The translations under genes and the position numbers were made by a program. Positions 26,427 to 36,778 of a stretch of 64,000 nt of DNA are shown here, piece by piece. A model generated the notes under the pieces. It was not told where the DNA came from. It saw nothing but the letters and a program-made list of their open reading frames with translations, and did not search any database. Origin of the DNA: Anaerocolumna sedimenticola (lineage in GTDB: Bacteria; Bacillota; Clostridia; Lachnospirales; Lachnospiraceae); contig NZ_CP048000.1 of the NCBI RefSeq assembly GCF_009931695.1, forward strand, positions 2,373,501 to 2,437,500. Direction: 5' to 3'. Position 1 is the first letter of the stretch; every line of letters starts with the position of its first letter.

Positions 26427-28865
26427 ATGAATACACCATTATCATGGATAAAAGCATATGTGCCGGATCTTGACGTAACGGCACAGGAATATACGGACAG
26501 TATGACACTAAGCGGAACAAAAGTAGAGGGTTATGAAAAGCTGGATGCTGATCTGGACAAAATCGTGGTAGGTAAGATTTTAAAGATAGAAAGGCATCCG
26601 GATGCGGATAAACTGATAATATGTCAGGTACAGATTACGGAAGAAGGAGAAACCGTTCAGATTGTAACGGGTGCTCCCAATGTGAAAGAAGGGGATATCG
26701 TACCCGTCGTATTGGACGGAGGACGTGTTGCCGGCGGCCATGACGGAAGTAAAACACCGGGCGGAATCAAGATAAAGAAAGGGAAACTTCGTGGAGTAGA
26801 GTCCTGCGGTATGATGTGTTCCATTGAAGAATTAGGTTCCAGTAAGGAGATGTACCCGGATGCACCGGATAACGGAATCTATATATTCAGCGATAATCCT
26901 GCATATGACGGTATTAAAATAGGCTCCAGTGCAATTACCGTTTTAGGTCTTGATGATGTAGTTTTTGAATATGAAATTACATCCAACCGCGTGGACTGCT
27001 TTGGGGTGATCGGAATTGCAAGAGAAGCGGCAGCAACATTTGGTAAATCCTATCAGCCTCCTTTTGTGAAAGCTACCGGCAATCAAGAAAACGCAGGCGA
27101 TTATATTTCCGTAGATATTCAGGATAAAGATCTTTGCAGCCGTTATGTAGCAAGAGTAGTAAAGAATATAAAAATTGGACCGTCACCTCTTTGGATGCAG
27201 AGAAGATTAGCTGCCTGCGGTATTCGTCCGATCAATAACCTGGTTGATATTACTAATTATGTTATGGAAGAATATTCTCAGCCGATGCATGCCTATGACC
27301 TTGATTTGGTCGCAGGTAAGAAGATTATTGTCAGAAGAGGCAAAGACGGAGAGGAATTCCAGACTCTGGACGGACAGGTAAGAAAAATCGATTCTTCCAT
27401 TCTTATGATTTGTGATGCCGAAAAACCGGTTGGTATAGCGGGTATCATGGGCGGAGAAAATTCAAAAATAACAGATGATGTTAAGACTTTATTATTTGAA
27501 GCTGCCTGCTTTAACGGAACCAATATCCGTTTATCGGGCAAAAAACTGGGCCTTAGAACCGATGCAGCCGCAAAATTTGAAAAGGGTTTAGATCCTAATA
27601 CTGCTATGGAAGCCATAAACCGTGCCTGCCAGTTAATTGAAGAGTTAGGCGCAGGAGAAGTGGTAGGCGGAGCAGTTGATATCTATCCTGAGGTGAGACA
27701 GCCAAAAAGGGTACCGTTTCATTATGAGCGGACTAATAAATTATTAGGTACCAATTTAGATAAAGAAACTATGATAGGTTACTTTAAAAAGATTGATTTA
27801 GACTATGATGAAATAACCGGTGAGGTTATTGTGCCAAGCTGGAGACAGGATGTGGAGTGCCAGGCAGATTTAGATGAAGAAGTCGCACGTTTCTATGGCT
27901 ATGCTAATATTCCCACAACTCTGCCGACGGGAGAGGCAACTACCGGTAAATTGTCTTTTAAATTACGAATTGAAAATATGGCGAGAAATATAGCAGAGCA
28001 GTTCGGTTTTAACGAGGCTATGAATTACTCTTTTGAAAGTCCTAAAGTATTTGATAAACTCCTGATTCCTGCTGATGACAAACTTCGTAATACATTAATT
28101 ATATCAAACCCATTAGGAGAAGATTTCAGTATTATGAGAACCATTTCCCTAAATGGTATGTTAGAGTCTTTGTCTACGAATTATAACAGAAGAAACAAAA
28201 ATGTCCGTTTATATGAACTTGGCAGCATCTATCTGCCTAAGGTATTTCCTGTTACCGAACTGCCGGACGAAAGAATGCAGTTTACCCTTGGAATGTATGG
28301 GGAAGGGGATTTCTTTGATTTAAAAGGTGTTGTAGAAGAGTATTTAGAGAAAATCGGAATGAAGAAATTAGTTTCTTACGATCCTAAAGCAGGGAAACCA
28401 TTCCTTCATCCCGGACGCCAGGCAAATATGATATACGACAATACGGTGATTGGTTACATCGGTGAAGTTCATCCGGATGTATTGGATAATTATGATATTG
28501 GTGATAAAGCCTATGTGGCAGTACTTGACATACCGGAAATCGTATCCCGTGCCTCCTTTGACGTAAAATACGAGGGAATTGCAAAATATCCTGCTGTTTC
28601 CCGTGATATCAGTATGGTAATGCCAAAGGTTATTTTAGCAGGTGATGTGGAGGCGGTAATCCGTAAAAACGGCGGTCATATTTTAGAAAGCTACCGATTA
28701 TTTGATGTCTATGAAGGAAGTCAGATAAAGGAAGGCTATAAATCCATGGCATACTCCATCAGTTTCCGGGCGAAAGACAGAACGCTGGAAGATAAGGATG
28801 TTACGGAAGTGATGAAAAAAATCCTGGACGGATTAAGCAAATTAGGAATTGAATTAAGACAGTAA
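26427..28865 (+). CDS. pheT: Phenylalanyl-tRNA synthetase beta subunit
   Basis: An 812-residue PheT, of usual bacterial length. It has an N-terminal B1 region with an inserted EMAP/tRNA-binding OB domain (about 42-160, VVGKILKIERHPDADKL), B3/B4 editing domain (RRLAACGIRPINNLVDITNY), B5 and a C-terminal ferredoxin-fold anticodon-binding domain (YPAVSRDISMVM). It stabilises the heterotetramer, binds tRNA and edits mischarged Tyr-tRNA-Phe. The start ATG 26427 follows AGGAGG by 11 bases. An out-of-frame ATG at 26420 lies between them. It is co-transcribed with pheS and ends at a terminator. Confidence 0.97.
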   Translation: MNTPLSWIKAYVPDLDVTAQEYTDSMTLSGTKVEGYEKLDADLDKIVVGKILKIERHPDADKLIICQVQITEEGETVQIVTGAPNVKEGDIVPVVLDGGRVAGGHDGSKTPGGIKIKKGKLRGVESCGMMCSIEELGSSKEMYPDAPDNGIYIFSDNPAYDGIKIGSSAITVLGLDDVVFEYEITSNRVDCFGVIGIAREAAATFGKSYQPPFVKATGNQENAGDYISVDIQDKDLCSRYVARVVKNIKIGPSPLWMQRRLAACGIRPINNLVDITNYVMEEYSQPMHAYDLDLVAGKKIIVRRGKDGEEFQTLDGQVRKIDSSILMICDAEKPVGIAGIMGGENSKITDDVKTLLFEAACFNGTNIRLSGKKLGLRTDAAAKFEKGLDPNTAMEAINRACQLIEELGAGEVVGGAVDIYPEVRQPKRVPFHYERTNKLLGTNLDKETMIGYFKKIDLDYDEITGEVIVPSWRQDVECQADLDEEVARFYGYANIPTTLPTGEATTGKLSFKLRIENMARNIAEQFGFNEAMNYSFESPKVFDKLLIPADDKLRNTLIISNPLGEDFSIMRTISLNGMLESLSTNYNRRNKNVRLYELGSIYLPKVFPVTELPDERMQFTLGMYGEGDFFDLKGVVEEYLEKIGMKKLVSYDPKAGKPFLHPGRQANMIYDNTVIGYIGEVHPDVLDNYDIGDKAYVAVLDIPEIVSRASFDVKYEGIAKYPAVSRDISMVMPKVILAGDVEAVIRKNGGHILESYRLFDVYEGSQIKEGYKSMAYSISFRAKDRTLEDKDVTEVMKKILDGLSKLGIELRQ

Positions 28866-28868
28866 AAC

Positions 28869-28910
28869 AAAAAGCTGTTGCAAATTTTGCAGCAGCTTTT
28901 CTTATTTTTT
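28869..28910 (+). terminator. Intrinsic terminator of pheST
   Basis: AAAAGCTGTTGC pairs with GCAGCAGCTTTT (one G-T pair), followed by CTTATTTTTT. Confidence 0.8.
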
Positions 28911-29038
28911 CAGTGTAAGATGCCGATAAAACTGATTAAGAGATAAAAATTTATTTTTCGGCTAATTTCTGACAAATTTGGATATTATTATCATAGTCAG
29001 AACAAAAAAACATGAAATAAAACCAAGGAGGGGAAATA

Positions 29039-31594
29039 ATGAAGAAATACCTGTTTCGATGGAAAGCATTATTTTTGGCATTCGTTCTGTTTCTATCCAT
29101 GTTACCGGCTGATGCGATCCATGTTGCTGCTGCAGCAAAACCTGCTATGTCGGTAACGCAAAAAACAGTGATCGGAGTAGATGAGGAATTTAAACTATCA
29201 ATTAAGAATTTATCCAATTCCCAAAAAAAATCTGCCACATGGTATTCTACCAATAAGAAAGTGGCCACTGTATCCGGCGGATATGTCACTTCCACAGGAA
29301 AGGGAACCGCATATATTAAGTGTAAGATTACCTATAAGAACGGCAGTGTTTATATACCGTCCTGCAAGGTTACGGTTAAAATTCCGGCAACTGCCATAGA
29401 AATTACCAATGCCCAGGATGACTTATCCAATAACAGCAGGCAGGTTATTGCAGTTGGAGGTTCTTATGATTTTAATACTGAACTTACTCCATCCAAGGCA
29501 GACAATTACATAACGTACAGTATTGATAAGACAGAATGCGCCACAGTCGATAAAAAAGGTATCGTAACGGGTATTAAACCTGGTTTCGTAACCTTAACGG
29601 CTAAAGCTAAACTTAATAAACCGGCGGGTTACCAAAACCTGCTGGATGATGTCCTTGTTTTATCTTACAGTGTTAATCTTGAAATTGTATCCAAATCAGC
29701 AAGTGTCAGCAGTGTTGAATTAACGGATACGACAACTATGAAAGTAACTTTTGATGAAGAAATAGATAAAAGCTCGGTAATGGATGAAAATGGAAAACTA
29801 TTGAATAATATTATTATAACCTCCAAAACAGACGGTGACGGTGTGATAGCCAGCGGCTTAGGAACCTTAAGCGGAAAACTGTCTTCGGACAAAAAGACGT
29901 TAACCATTACCACCTCCGGTTATTTTAACGGTTTATATGGCGTTAAATTTTCAAGAAATATCCGGACGGAAGATAACGAACCCTTAATGGAATATTACAA
30001 AACGTTTTCCTTATATGATACTACACCGCCTTATTTTAAAGATAACTCAGTTGATGATACCGGACTGATTGCTTACATCAATTTCAGTGAAGCCATGAAC
30101 TATTCCGGTATGAAGATAGAAGAAGCGGAATTGGTTTCAGGACGTAAAGCAGCAAAAGCATCTACTATCAGTAAGTTAAAAAATAAATCCAATTATAAAC
30201 CGTCCGAAGACGGAAAGTCCTTAAGTATTGATTTATCAACCATATCCAGTGTTGACAAGGATAAGAAATTTAAGGTCGTTTTCACCGGATTAAAGGACAG
30301 AGCAGGTAACTATACGGAAAATGACAGTATTACAGCTTATGTGGAAACGGATACTTCACCGAAACCGCAGGCTAAACTGGTATCTTTGGAACGTACGGAT
30401 CTGAATACCTTAACGGCTACTTTCTCAAGAGGTATCAAGTCACCAGGCAAGGTACTATTAAGTAACGGAGAGATTATTACAGGTGTTATCAGTAAGGATG
30501 ATCCAAAACAGGTTACTTACACCTTAGATTCCGATTCTGCCAAACTAACCGGTAAACAGGAAGTAAATATCGGATACTGGGATAGTTATAATGTAAAAGA
30601 TTCGGATGATTCTGCAGATGATTACAAAGAAGTGAAAGTAAGCTTTGATATCGATTCCACGCAACCGGAGATAACGGATTATGAACTTATTACGGAAAGT
30701 GACGATGATAAGATTACCTACAGCCTGATATTGACCTTCAATAAAAATGTGGAGCTTATTGATGATGAGGGAACCTTTGAAGCAAGGCTGGTAACCGAGG
30801 ACGGAGATATTGAAGATGAGCATGATATCGGATATTCAGCTGACGCAGATGATGAAATCGTTACGGTGGTACTGGATGATGATGATATGGAAGAACCAGG
30901 TACCTATACGATTACTATTCCGGAAGAATTTGTAGAAGATGATTATGGTAATGTAAACTCTGATACAACCGTTAAAGTGGAAAGTACGGAAGGCTCTTCG
31001 ACCGCATTGCCTAAACCAAAAGCAATTGTTCAGTCCAATGATGATGCAAGTATTATTTATGTGACCTTTGCGAACCAGCTGGATGAAGATACGGCAGAGG
31101 AAGTTGATAATTACGATATAGAGGATGCTCATGTTGAATCGGCAGAGTTAACGGATAATACGACCAGCGGTGCTACGGTAGAATTAAAACTTGAGCCAGG
31201 TTCCATTTCGGAATCGGGCAAATACACCATTACCATTTCAGGAATCCTGGGATATCATAATACTTATTCGGAGATGGAGGAATATGAGACCAAGATCAGT
31301 CTTCATGAAAATACCGGTCCGGAATTGGAAGATAAAGATTATGATTATCCTGACGAAATAATCTTGACTTTTGATGAAACCCTTGCAGGTACGGCAAGTT
31401 TTCAGGTTCTTCAAAATGGTGTTGATTTGGTTGAATATTCAGAAATAAGCGGTAAGAAAGTAATCATTACTTTACAGGATAAACCAACGATGGGTCAGGA
31501 ATTAGAGATTGTACCCACAAGTTATAATAACATAACTGATAAATATGGAAATAAATCGGATATTGGAACACTAAGCATTACACCGGACAATTAA
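29039..31594 (+). CDS. Secreted multi-domain Ig-like surface protein (paralogue 1 of 3)
   Basis: An 851-residue exported protein with a signal peptide (about 1-32, ending in an Ala-rich cleavage region). Next come two Big_2-like Ig domains (about 36-215; WYSTNKKVATV, GTAYIKCKITY), then several SbsA-type Ig-like domains marked by repeated 'DTTTMKVTFDEEID', 'NFSEAMNY' and 'LILTFNKNVEL' units. Acidic, lysine-rich and without cysteine repeats, LPXTG or SLH motif, so its anchoring is unknown. It is the first of three tandem paralogues and the best preserved. AAGGAGGGG precedes the ATG. Likely a cell-surface structural or adhesive protein; function inferred from architecture only. Confidence 0.82.
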   Translation: MKKYLFRWKALFLAFVLFLSMLPADAIHVAAAAKPAMSVTQKTVIGVDEEFKLSIKNLSNSQKKSATWYSTNKKVATVSGGYVTSTGKGTAYIKCKITYKNGSVYIPSCKVTVKIPATAIEITNAQDDLSNNSRQVIAVGGSYDFNTELTPSKADNYITYSIDKTECATVDKKGIVTGIKPGFVTLTAKAKLNKPAGYQNLLDDVLVLSYSVNLEIVSKSASVSSVELTDTTTMKVTFDEEIDKSSVMDENGKLLNNIIITSKTDGDGVIASGLGTLSGKLSSDKKTLTITTSGYFNGLYGVKFSRNIRTEDNEPLMEYYKTFSLYDTTPPYFKDNSVDDTGLIAYINFSEAMNYSGMKIEEAELVSGRKAAKASTISKLKNKSNYKPSEDGKSLSIDLSTISSVDKDKKFKVVFTGLKDRAGNYTENDSITAYVETDTSPKPQAKLVSLERTDLNTLTATFSRGIKSPGKVLLSNGEIITGVISKDDPKQVTYTLDSDSAKLTGKQEVNIGYWDSYNVKDSDDSADDYKEVKVSFDIDSTQPEITDYELITESDDDKITYSLILTFNKNVELIDDEGTFEARLVTEDGDIEDEHDIGYSADADDEIVTVVLDDDDMEEPGTYTITIPEEFVEDDYGNVNSDTTVKVESTEGSSTALPKPKAIVQSNDDASIIYVTFANQLDEDTAEEVDNYDIEDAHVESAELTDNTTSGATVELKLEPGSISESGKYTITISGILGYHNTYSEMEEYETKISLHENTGPELEDKDYDYPDEIILTFDETLAGTASFQVLQNGVDLVEYSEISGKKVIITLQDKPTMGQELEIVPTSYNNITDKYGNKSDIGTLSITPDN

Positions 31595-31608
31595 ATAGTA
31601 AGGTATAT

Positions 31609-31660
31609 AGGAGCTTTTGCCAAAGCTGAATGCTAAAGGCAAGAGCTCCTTATTTATTTC
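31609..31660 (+). terminator. Intrinsic terminator of Ig-like paralogue 1
   Basis: AGGAGCTTTTGCC (31609-31621) pairs with GGCAAGAGCTCCT (31638-31650) with one G-T pair, followed by TATTTATTT. Confidence 0.7.
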
Positions 31661-31745
31661 CGCGAAAGCAAAGTGAGAATTGGCAAGCTTGCTTGCAATA
31701 ATACGAACGCGCACGTGAACCGGAGAAACACGCAAAGCGTGTTTC
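31656..31745 (-). repeat. Dispersed repeat R2, copy 2 (inverted)
   Basis: The reverse complement of the 18100-18189 unit, with about five differences over 90 bases. It directly follows a terminator, as does copy 1 after its operon, suggesting these units sit preferentially at transcript ends. Confidence 0.8.
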
Positions 31746-31863
31746 ATACGGTTTCCAGTGTTTCCTATCTAAGACAAATACATGCAGTAAATAAAATATT
31801 TTACAAGGGATAAATGTACAATTTAACAAAAATATAACATTTGAAGCATTATTAGACAATATT

Positions 31864-31893
31864 TTGACAAATGTAGGAACTATAATGTAAAAT
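31864..31893 (+). promoter_or_regulatory. Candidate promoter of Ig-like paralogue 2
   Basis: TTGACA (31864-31869), an 18-base spacer and TAAAAT (31888-31893) preceded by TG. Confidence 0.5.
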
Positions 31894-31936
31894 AGTAATG
31901 AAAGTAAAGAGAACGTATTAATAGGAGGAATAGTGA

Positions 31937-34482
31937 ATGAAAAAATGGATGCAAAAGTGGATGGGAATTTTACTCGCCGTTCTGTTGTTTACCTCAGTAA
32001 TTCCAGTAAATGAAATTATAACACAGGCTGCGGCGGCTCCAAGCTTGTCCGTAACAACCAAGGCTCTCACCGGGATAGGGTCGGCATTTACCTTAACCAT
32101 CAAAAATCTTGACAAAACCAAGGTTAAATCGAAAGTATGGTATACAACAAATAAAAGTATTGTGACAGTAGATTCTAAAACCGGTTATGTAACATCCACC
32201 GGTAAAGGAACCGCTTATATTAAATGTAAAATTACTTACAAAGACGGGACCATTCTGCGTCCTGCCTGTAAGGTAACAGTTCAAATTAAAGCCACGGCAA
32301 TTGATATAACTAATATCCCGGGAGACGGTACGGATTATTTTGTAATGACAACAGGGATACCATTGATTTTAACAGTGTTCTTACACCTGGTAATTCCAGT
32401 GATTTGATAACTTATACCACTGATAATACCAATTGTGCAACCGTAGATAAAAAAGGAATTGTTACGGCATTAAAACCAGGAATCATCAATCTCACGGCAA
32501 CGGCTTCCCTGACAAAAGCAGGTGCTTCTTCAAGCCTTGTTAAAGATACCGTAAAGATTCAGATCCTTGAGAAATCAGCAGGGGTAAAGAGTGCGGTATT
32601 ATCCGATACTACAACTCTGACCATAACGTTTAACAGTGCTATTGATGAATCAACAGTATTAGACGGAGATGAACTTAATGATGATAATGTATCCCTTAAG
32701 GCTATGACTGACAAGGATGGTGAGATGGCTGATAAATTGGGAGACTTGACCGGAAAATTATCTTCCGATGGAAAAACTTTAACAATCACTTCAGAAAATG
32801 CTTTTAACGGGATTTACGGATTGCATCTCTCAGATAGTATTAAGACTGCGGGAGGAACTGCATTAACGGAATATTATAAGGAGTTAGAGTTACATGATAC
32901 CAAAGCACCATATTTTAAAGATTATGATGTTGATGATACCGGATTAATCGTAACCCTGACATTCAGCGAAGCCATGGACTTTTCTAAAATGGCGGTTTCC
33001 AAAGTAAGTCTTGTAAAATCCAGCCAGACTGCAGAAACTGCTACCTTAAGTTTATTAAAGACCAAAACAAACTATGTGAAATCAGAGGATAACAAATCTT
33101 TAACGATAGATTTAACCGGTATTGATGAGGATGACCAGAATAAGACTTTTGCCGTAGTATTTTCGGGATTAAAGGATAAAGCCGGTAATTATCCAAAAAG
33201 CTCCATTATAACCGCGTATGTTGCAACGGATACGACGGAAAAATCACAGGCTAAATTAAAAACCCTGACACGTACCGGTTATTATACCCTGACTGCTACT
33301 TTCTCCAGATCTATAAAGACACCTGGCGAGATTGTATTAAGTAATGGTAAGACGATTGAAGGAGAAGTGGATAAAGATGACAGAACCATAGTTAATTTTA
33401 CACTGGATTCTACTTCGGCAAGATTAACAGGATCACAGAAAGTTTCTATCGGTTATTGGGACAGTTATAATGTTAAGGATTCGGATGATTCCGCAGATGA
33501 TTATACGAAAAAGACAGTTAATTTCAGTGTGGATACGGATGGACCGGAATTAAAGACATATAAACTTACCAAAGAAGAAGATACAAAAGAGGATGATGAA
33601 ATTAAATATATTTTAACATTAACATATGACAAAACCGTGATATTAACAGATGATTCAGGAGATTTCACGTCCAGACTTGATACGGTGGATGATGATATTT
33701 ATCCACAGAAAAAACTTAGTTATACCGCTACGGTAAAAGATAAGGTAGTAACGCTTGAGTTGGATGAAGACCAGTTTAACGAAAATGGAACATATACCAT
33801 AACGATACCGGTGGGATTTGTAAAAGATAAATTTAATAATGAAAGTGAAAAGAAACAGATTACTATAAAACGTTCCGGTTCGGACGGAACTGAATTACCG
33901 GCTCCGGAAAGCATTGAACAATCTTCTGATGATCCTAATGTTATTTTGGTTAACTTTGAGAATAAGGTTGATAAAGCCACAGCGGAAGATGAGGATAATT
34001 ATAGTATTTTAGGAGTTAAAATTTCGAAAGCGGAACTAGTTGAGAATACTTCTAACGGAGCAACCGTAGAGCTGACACTGAAAGAAGGAGCTATTGAGGT
34101 ATCAGCCACTTATGCAGTAACCATAAAAGGAATAAAAGGATATAATGATTCTTATACTGCTATGGAGGAATATGAGACCACTGTATTATTAAATGAAAAT
34201 GAAGGACCATCCATAACAAAGGTGGCTTTTGAATACCCTGATACAATTGTAATAACTTTTAATGAAGATATTAAAGGAACTGCAAGCTTTAGTGTAACCC
34301 AGGGAGGAAATGAGTTTGCAGAAGATTTTGAAATTGATGATGATACTGTTACCATTACATTAAGTGATGATCCGGAGATGGGAAAAAGCTTAAAGATTAC
34401 ACCGACCAGTGCAAATAATATAACAGATGAAGATGGTAATAAGGCTGTAATATCAACTAAATATGTAACTCCCAAAAAATAA
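31937..34482 (+). CDS. Secreted multi-domain Ig-like surface protein (paralogue 2 of 3), frame interrupted at 32354-32356
   Basis: Paralogue of the preceding protein, with a signal peptide (about 1-33), Big_2-like domains and SbsA-type Ig-like domains in the same order. The frame breaks after MTTG: restoring one G at 32354-32356 gives GDTIDFNSVLTP then SSDLITYTTDNTNCATVDKKG, which lines up with YDFNTELTP and ITYSIDKTECATVDKKG of paralogue 1. The repaired length is 848 residues, against 851 in paralogue 1, so this is one gene. The segment IGYWDSYNVKDSDDSADDY is identical in both. AGGAGG precedes ATG 31937. Function inferred only. Confidence 0.8.
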
Positions 34483-34508
34483 TAAAATTATTTTAATAGC
34501 ATAGCATT

Positions 34509-34605
34509 AGGGCTGTTGCAGATATCTTATACTTAATCTGCGCTTAGAATATAACCTTATTCTTTCGTAATTAACATATAAGAAGTCTGCAACAGCTCTA
34601 TATTT
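34509..34605 (+). terminator. Long-stem hairpin after Ig-like paralogue 2
   Basis: GGGCTGTTGCAGA pairs with TCTGCAACAGCTC (34509-34522 with 34586-34599), with TCTTATA/TATAAGA inside. The T-tract is weak, so termination is plausible but not certain. Confidence 0.5.
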
Positions 34606-34791
34606 ATGTGAAATTAAAGAAAATTAGATTAGTAGGCACTAAGCGTCATGAACATAAGCAGGAAAATAGATGCAGATGTTTTATTCAATTAAAAATATCA
34701 AAAATCTGGCAAATTTCAGACAACATTATGACATAATATGGAAATATTATAGATTATGTAAAAGAAAACCAATCTAATAGGAGGAGTCAGA

Positions 34792-36411
34792 ATGAAGAGA
34801 AAAGCAGTTAAAAAACTAACATTTATGCTTGTTTTCTTGATTTTACTTCCGATAAACACCTATGGTAATTCTAGTGTTGCCAGTGCAAAATGGACTTGGG
34901 ACTGGAAATATTACCCTGCTTTATCAGTAACAGATAAGACATTGGAGAATATTGGAAACACTTTTGAATTATCTTTAAATGGTTTAAGTACAAATGTAAA
35001 AAGTATTAAATGGTATACCCTTAATAAGAAAATCGCCGCAGTAAAAGCAGAAAACAACGGTAAAACAGCAACCGTTACTGCAATTAACAAAGGAACCACA
35101 AATATTAAATGTAAAATCACGTTTTATCACAGCAAGACAATAGACCTTTATTGTAAGGTAACCGTAAAATCAACTGCTTTAAAAATAGAAATAACCAATA
35201 ATAAAGATGATAATGACGGCAGGCAGGTTATGGAAGTTGGAGACAAATATAACTTTAACAGTAGAATAACTCCAAGCAGTTCTTCTGCGAAGACCTATTG
35301 GCTTATTAATAACGAATATTATGCCAATGTTGATTCGAATGGAGTCGTAACGGCAAAAGAAGAAGGAATTGCTGTTTTAACAGCAGTTGCGGCTAATTCA
35401 AGAGATGAAATTGCATCCAGTAATATAAGGGATCAGGTAATTATTGAAATCGTTGAGGATGAGGATGAGGACGATAACGATGATAATGACGATAACGATG
35501 ATCCGGATTATGAACACCAGGCTAAATTAGTAACCCTGAAGCGTACTGACAGAAACAGGTTAACGGCAACTTTTGACCGTTCCATTCAGACACCCGGATT
35601 ATTACTTATAAATAATATGGAATGTATTGAGGGTAAAGTGGATTCCGAGGACACTGAAAAGGTAAATTATAATCTGTCTTCGGCATCTTCAAAGTTAACT
35701 GGTTGGCAGGATGTTTTAATCGGTTATTGGGAAGGATATGATGTATCACCGGATGATAACTCTGCGGATAAATTAATGAAAGTGAGGGTCAACTTTTCAG
35801 AAAACGGTGTAAATTCCTTACCTGCTCCTGTCCAAATTACCCAGTCACAAAATGACAACGATATTGTTATCATACAATTTAATGTTAAACTGGATAAAGC
35901 TTCGGCTGAGAAAGAATCTAATTACTCCATAGCAGGAGCTAAAATAATTGATGCAGATTTAAAAAATAACAATTCCGGGAATGCGGTAGTCGAGTTAACT
36001 TTGGATGAAGACAGTGTTTCGACTAATGGAAACTATCTGGCAAAGATAAGCGGAATAAAAGGATATAATAATACTTATTCTGTAATGAATCCATATAATG
36101 TATCAATTTATTTAAGGGAAAATACAGCCCCCATATTAACTGATTATAATTATATTTATCCTACAACAATTAACCTTACTTTTAATGAAACTGTAAGAGG
36201 AAATGCAGGATTTAAGGTACTTCAGGATGATAAAGATTATGTTTCCTATACTTATATTAATAATAATATAGTAACAATCTTCTTAAAAGAGACTCCGGAT
36301 ATGGATGAGATTCTACGTATTAAACCTACGGATTGGAATGTTATAATGGATACGGCAGGAAATAAAACCAGTTCATCTTTATCTCATACAATAGATCCGG
36401 ATAATGATTAG
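34792..36411 (+). CDS. Secreted Ig-like surface protein, shortened (paralogue 3 of 3)
   Basis: A 539-residue exported paralogue. The signal peptide (about 1-31), two Big_2-like domains and the C-terminal Ig-like domains are kept (IGYWEGYDVSPDDNSADK matches the shared signature). The central SbsA-type domains of paralogues 1 and 2 are missing. In their place is a short Asp/Asn linker (EDEDEDDNDDNDDNDDPD, near 220-240). This is an in-frame domain loss, not a frameshift. TAGGAGGAG precedes the ATG. The acidic linker could bind calcium; that is inference. Confidence 0.8.
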   Translation: MKRKAVKKLTFMLVFLILLPINTYGNSSVASAKWTWDWKYYPALSVTDKTLENIGNTFELSLNGLSTNVKSIKWYTLNKKIAAVKAENNGKTATVTAINKGTTNIKCKITFYHSKTIDLYCKVTVKSTALKIEITNNKDDNDGRQVMEVGDKYNFNSRITPSSSSAKTYWLINNEYYANVDSNGVVTAKEEGIAVLTAVAANSRDEIASSNIRDQVIIEIVEDEDEDDNDDNDDNDDPDYEHQAKLVTLKRTDRNRLTATFDRSIQTPGLLLINNMECIEGKVDSEDTEKVNYNLSSASSKLTGWQDVLIGYWEGYDVSPDDNSADKLMKVRVNFSENGVNSLPAPVQITQSQNDNDIVIIQFNVKLDKASAEKESNYSIAGAKIIDADLKNNNSGNAVVELTLDEDSVSTNGNYLAKISGIKGYNNTYSVMNPYNVSIYLRENTAPILTDYNYIYPTTINLTFNETVRGNAGFKVLQDDKDYVSYTYINNNIVTIFLKETPDMDEILRIKPTDWNVIMDTAGNKTSSSLSHTIDPDND

Positions 36412-36454
36412 TAGTAATTTATTAAAAAAACTGCCCATATTATCTATAATGCAT

Positions 36455-36510
36455 TTAACCTTACAAGTAAGTCCCCCGCTTCTTAGCGCAGCATAAGCGG
36501 CGGGCCTTAG
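36455..36510 (+). repeat. Dispersed repeat R3, copy b
   Basis: It begins TTAACCTTACAAGTAAG and contains CCGCTTCTTAGCGCAGC, shared with copy a at 11024. It diverges after that into GCGGCGGGC. Confidence 0.5.
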
Positions 36511-36578
36511 ATTAACTTGTTTCAGTCAGAATTCATATTCCGCTGAAATACCTGCGCAGCAGGTATAAGGGTAGAGCC

Positions 36579-36610
36579 AAGTAGCGCAGCGGACTTAAGA
36601 ATATCCGCTT
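36579..36610 (+). repeat. Dispersed repeat R3, copy c
   Basis: Contains AGCGCAGCGGACTTAAGAAT followed by ATCCGCTT, nearly identical to copy d (37603-37644) and to the second half of copy a. A perfect ATACCTGC/GCAGGTAT hairpin lies just upstream (about 36548-36566). Confidence 0.6.
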
Positions 36611-36712
36611 GACTTGCAACTAAATGTTGCAAATGCTCAATATAATTATAGTAAAATATGTGGTGGTTTTTTCCTATTCATAACATTCCTGCAGTACGAT
36701 TTTATTACCCCC

Positions 36713-36741
36713 TTTACGTAATGTAATATTTGTTTTATAAT
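36713..36741 (+). promoter_or_regulatory. Candidate promoter of the second VanZ gene
   Basis: TTTACG (36713-36718), a 17-base spacer and a perfect TATAAT (36736-36741). It overlaps an in-frame ATG at 36740, which therefore cannot be the start codon. Confidence 0.6.
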
Positions 36742-36778
36742 GGTTGGGATATGGAAAGCACACTGGAGGAAAAAGTCA

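Noticed and set aside
36740..36778. ATG at 36740 as the VanZ start
   Set aside because: It overlaps the -10 box TATAAT of the only good promoter, and TTG 36779 has a well-placed GGAGG.
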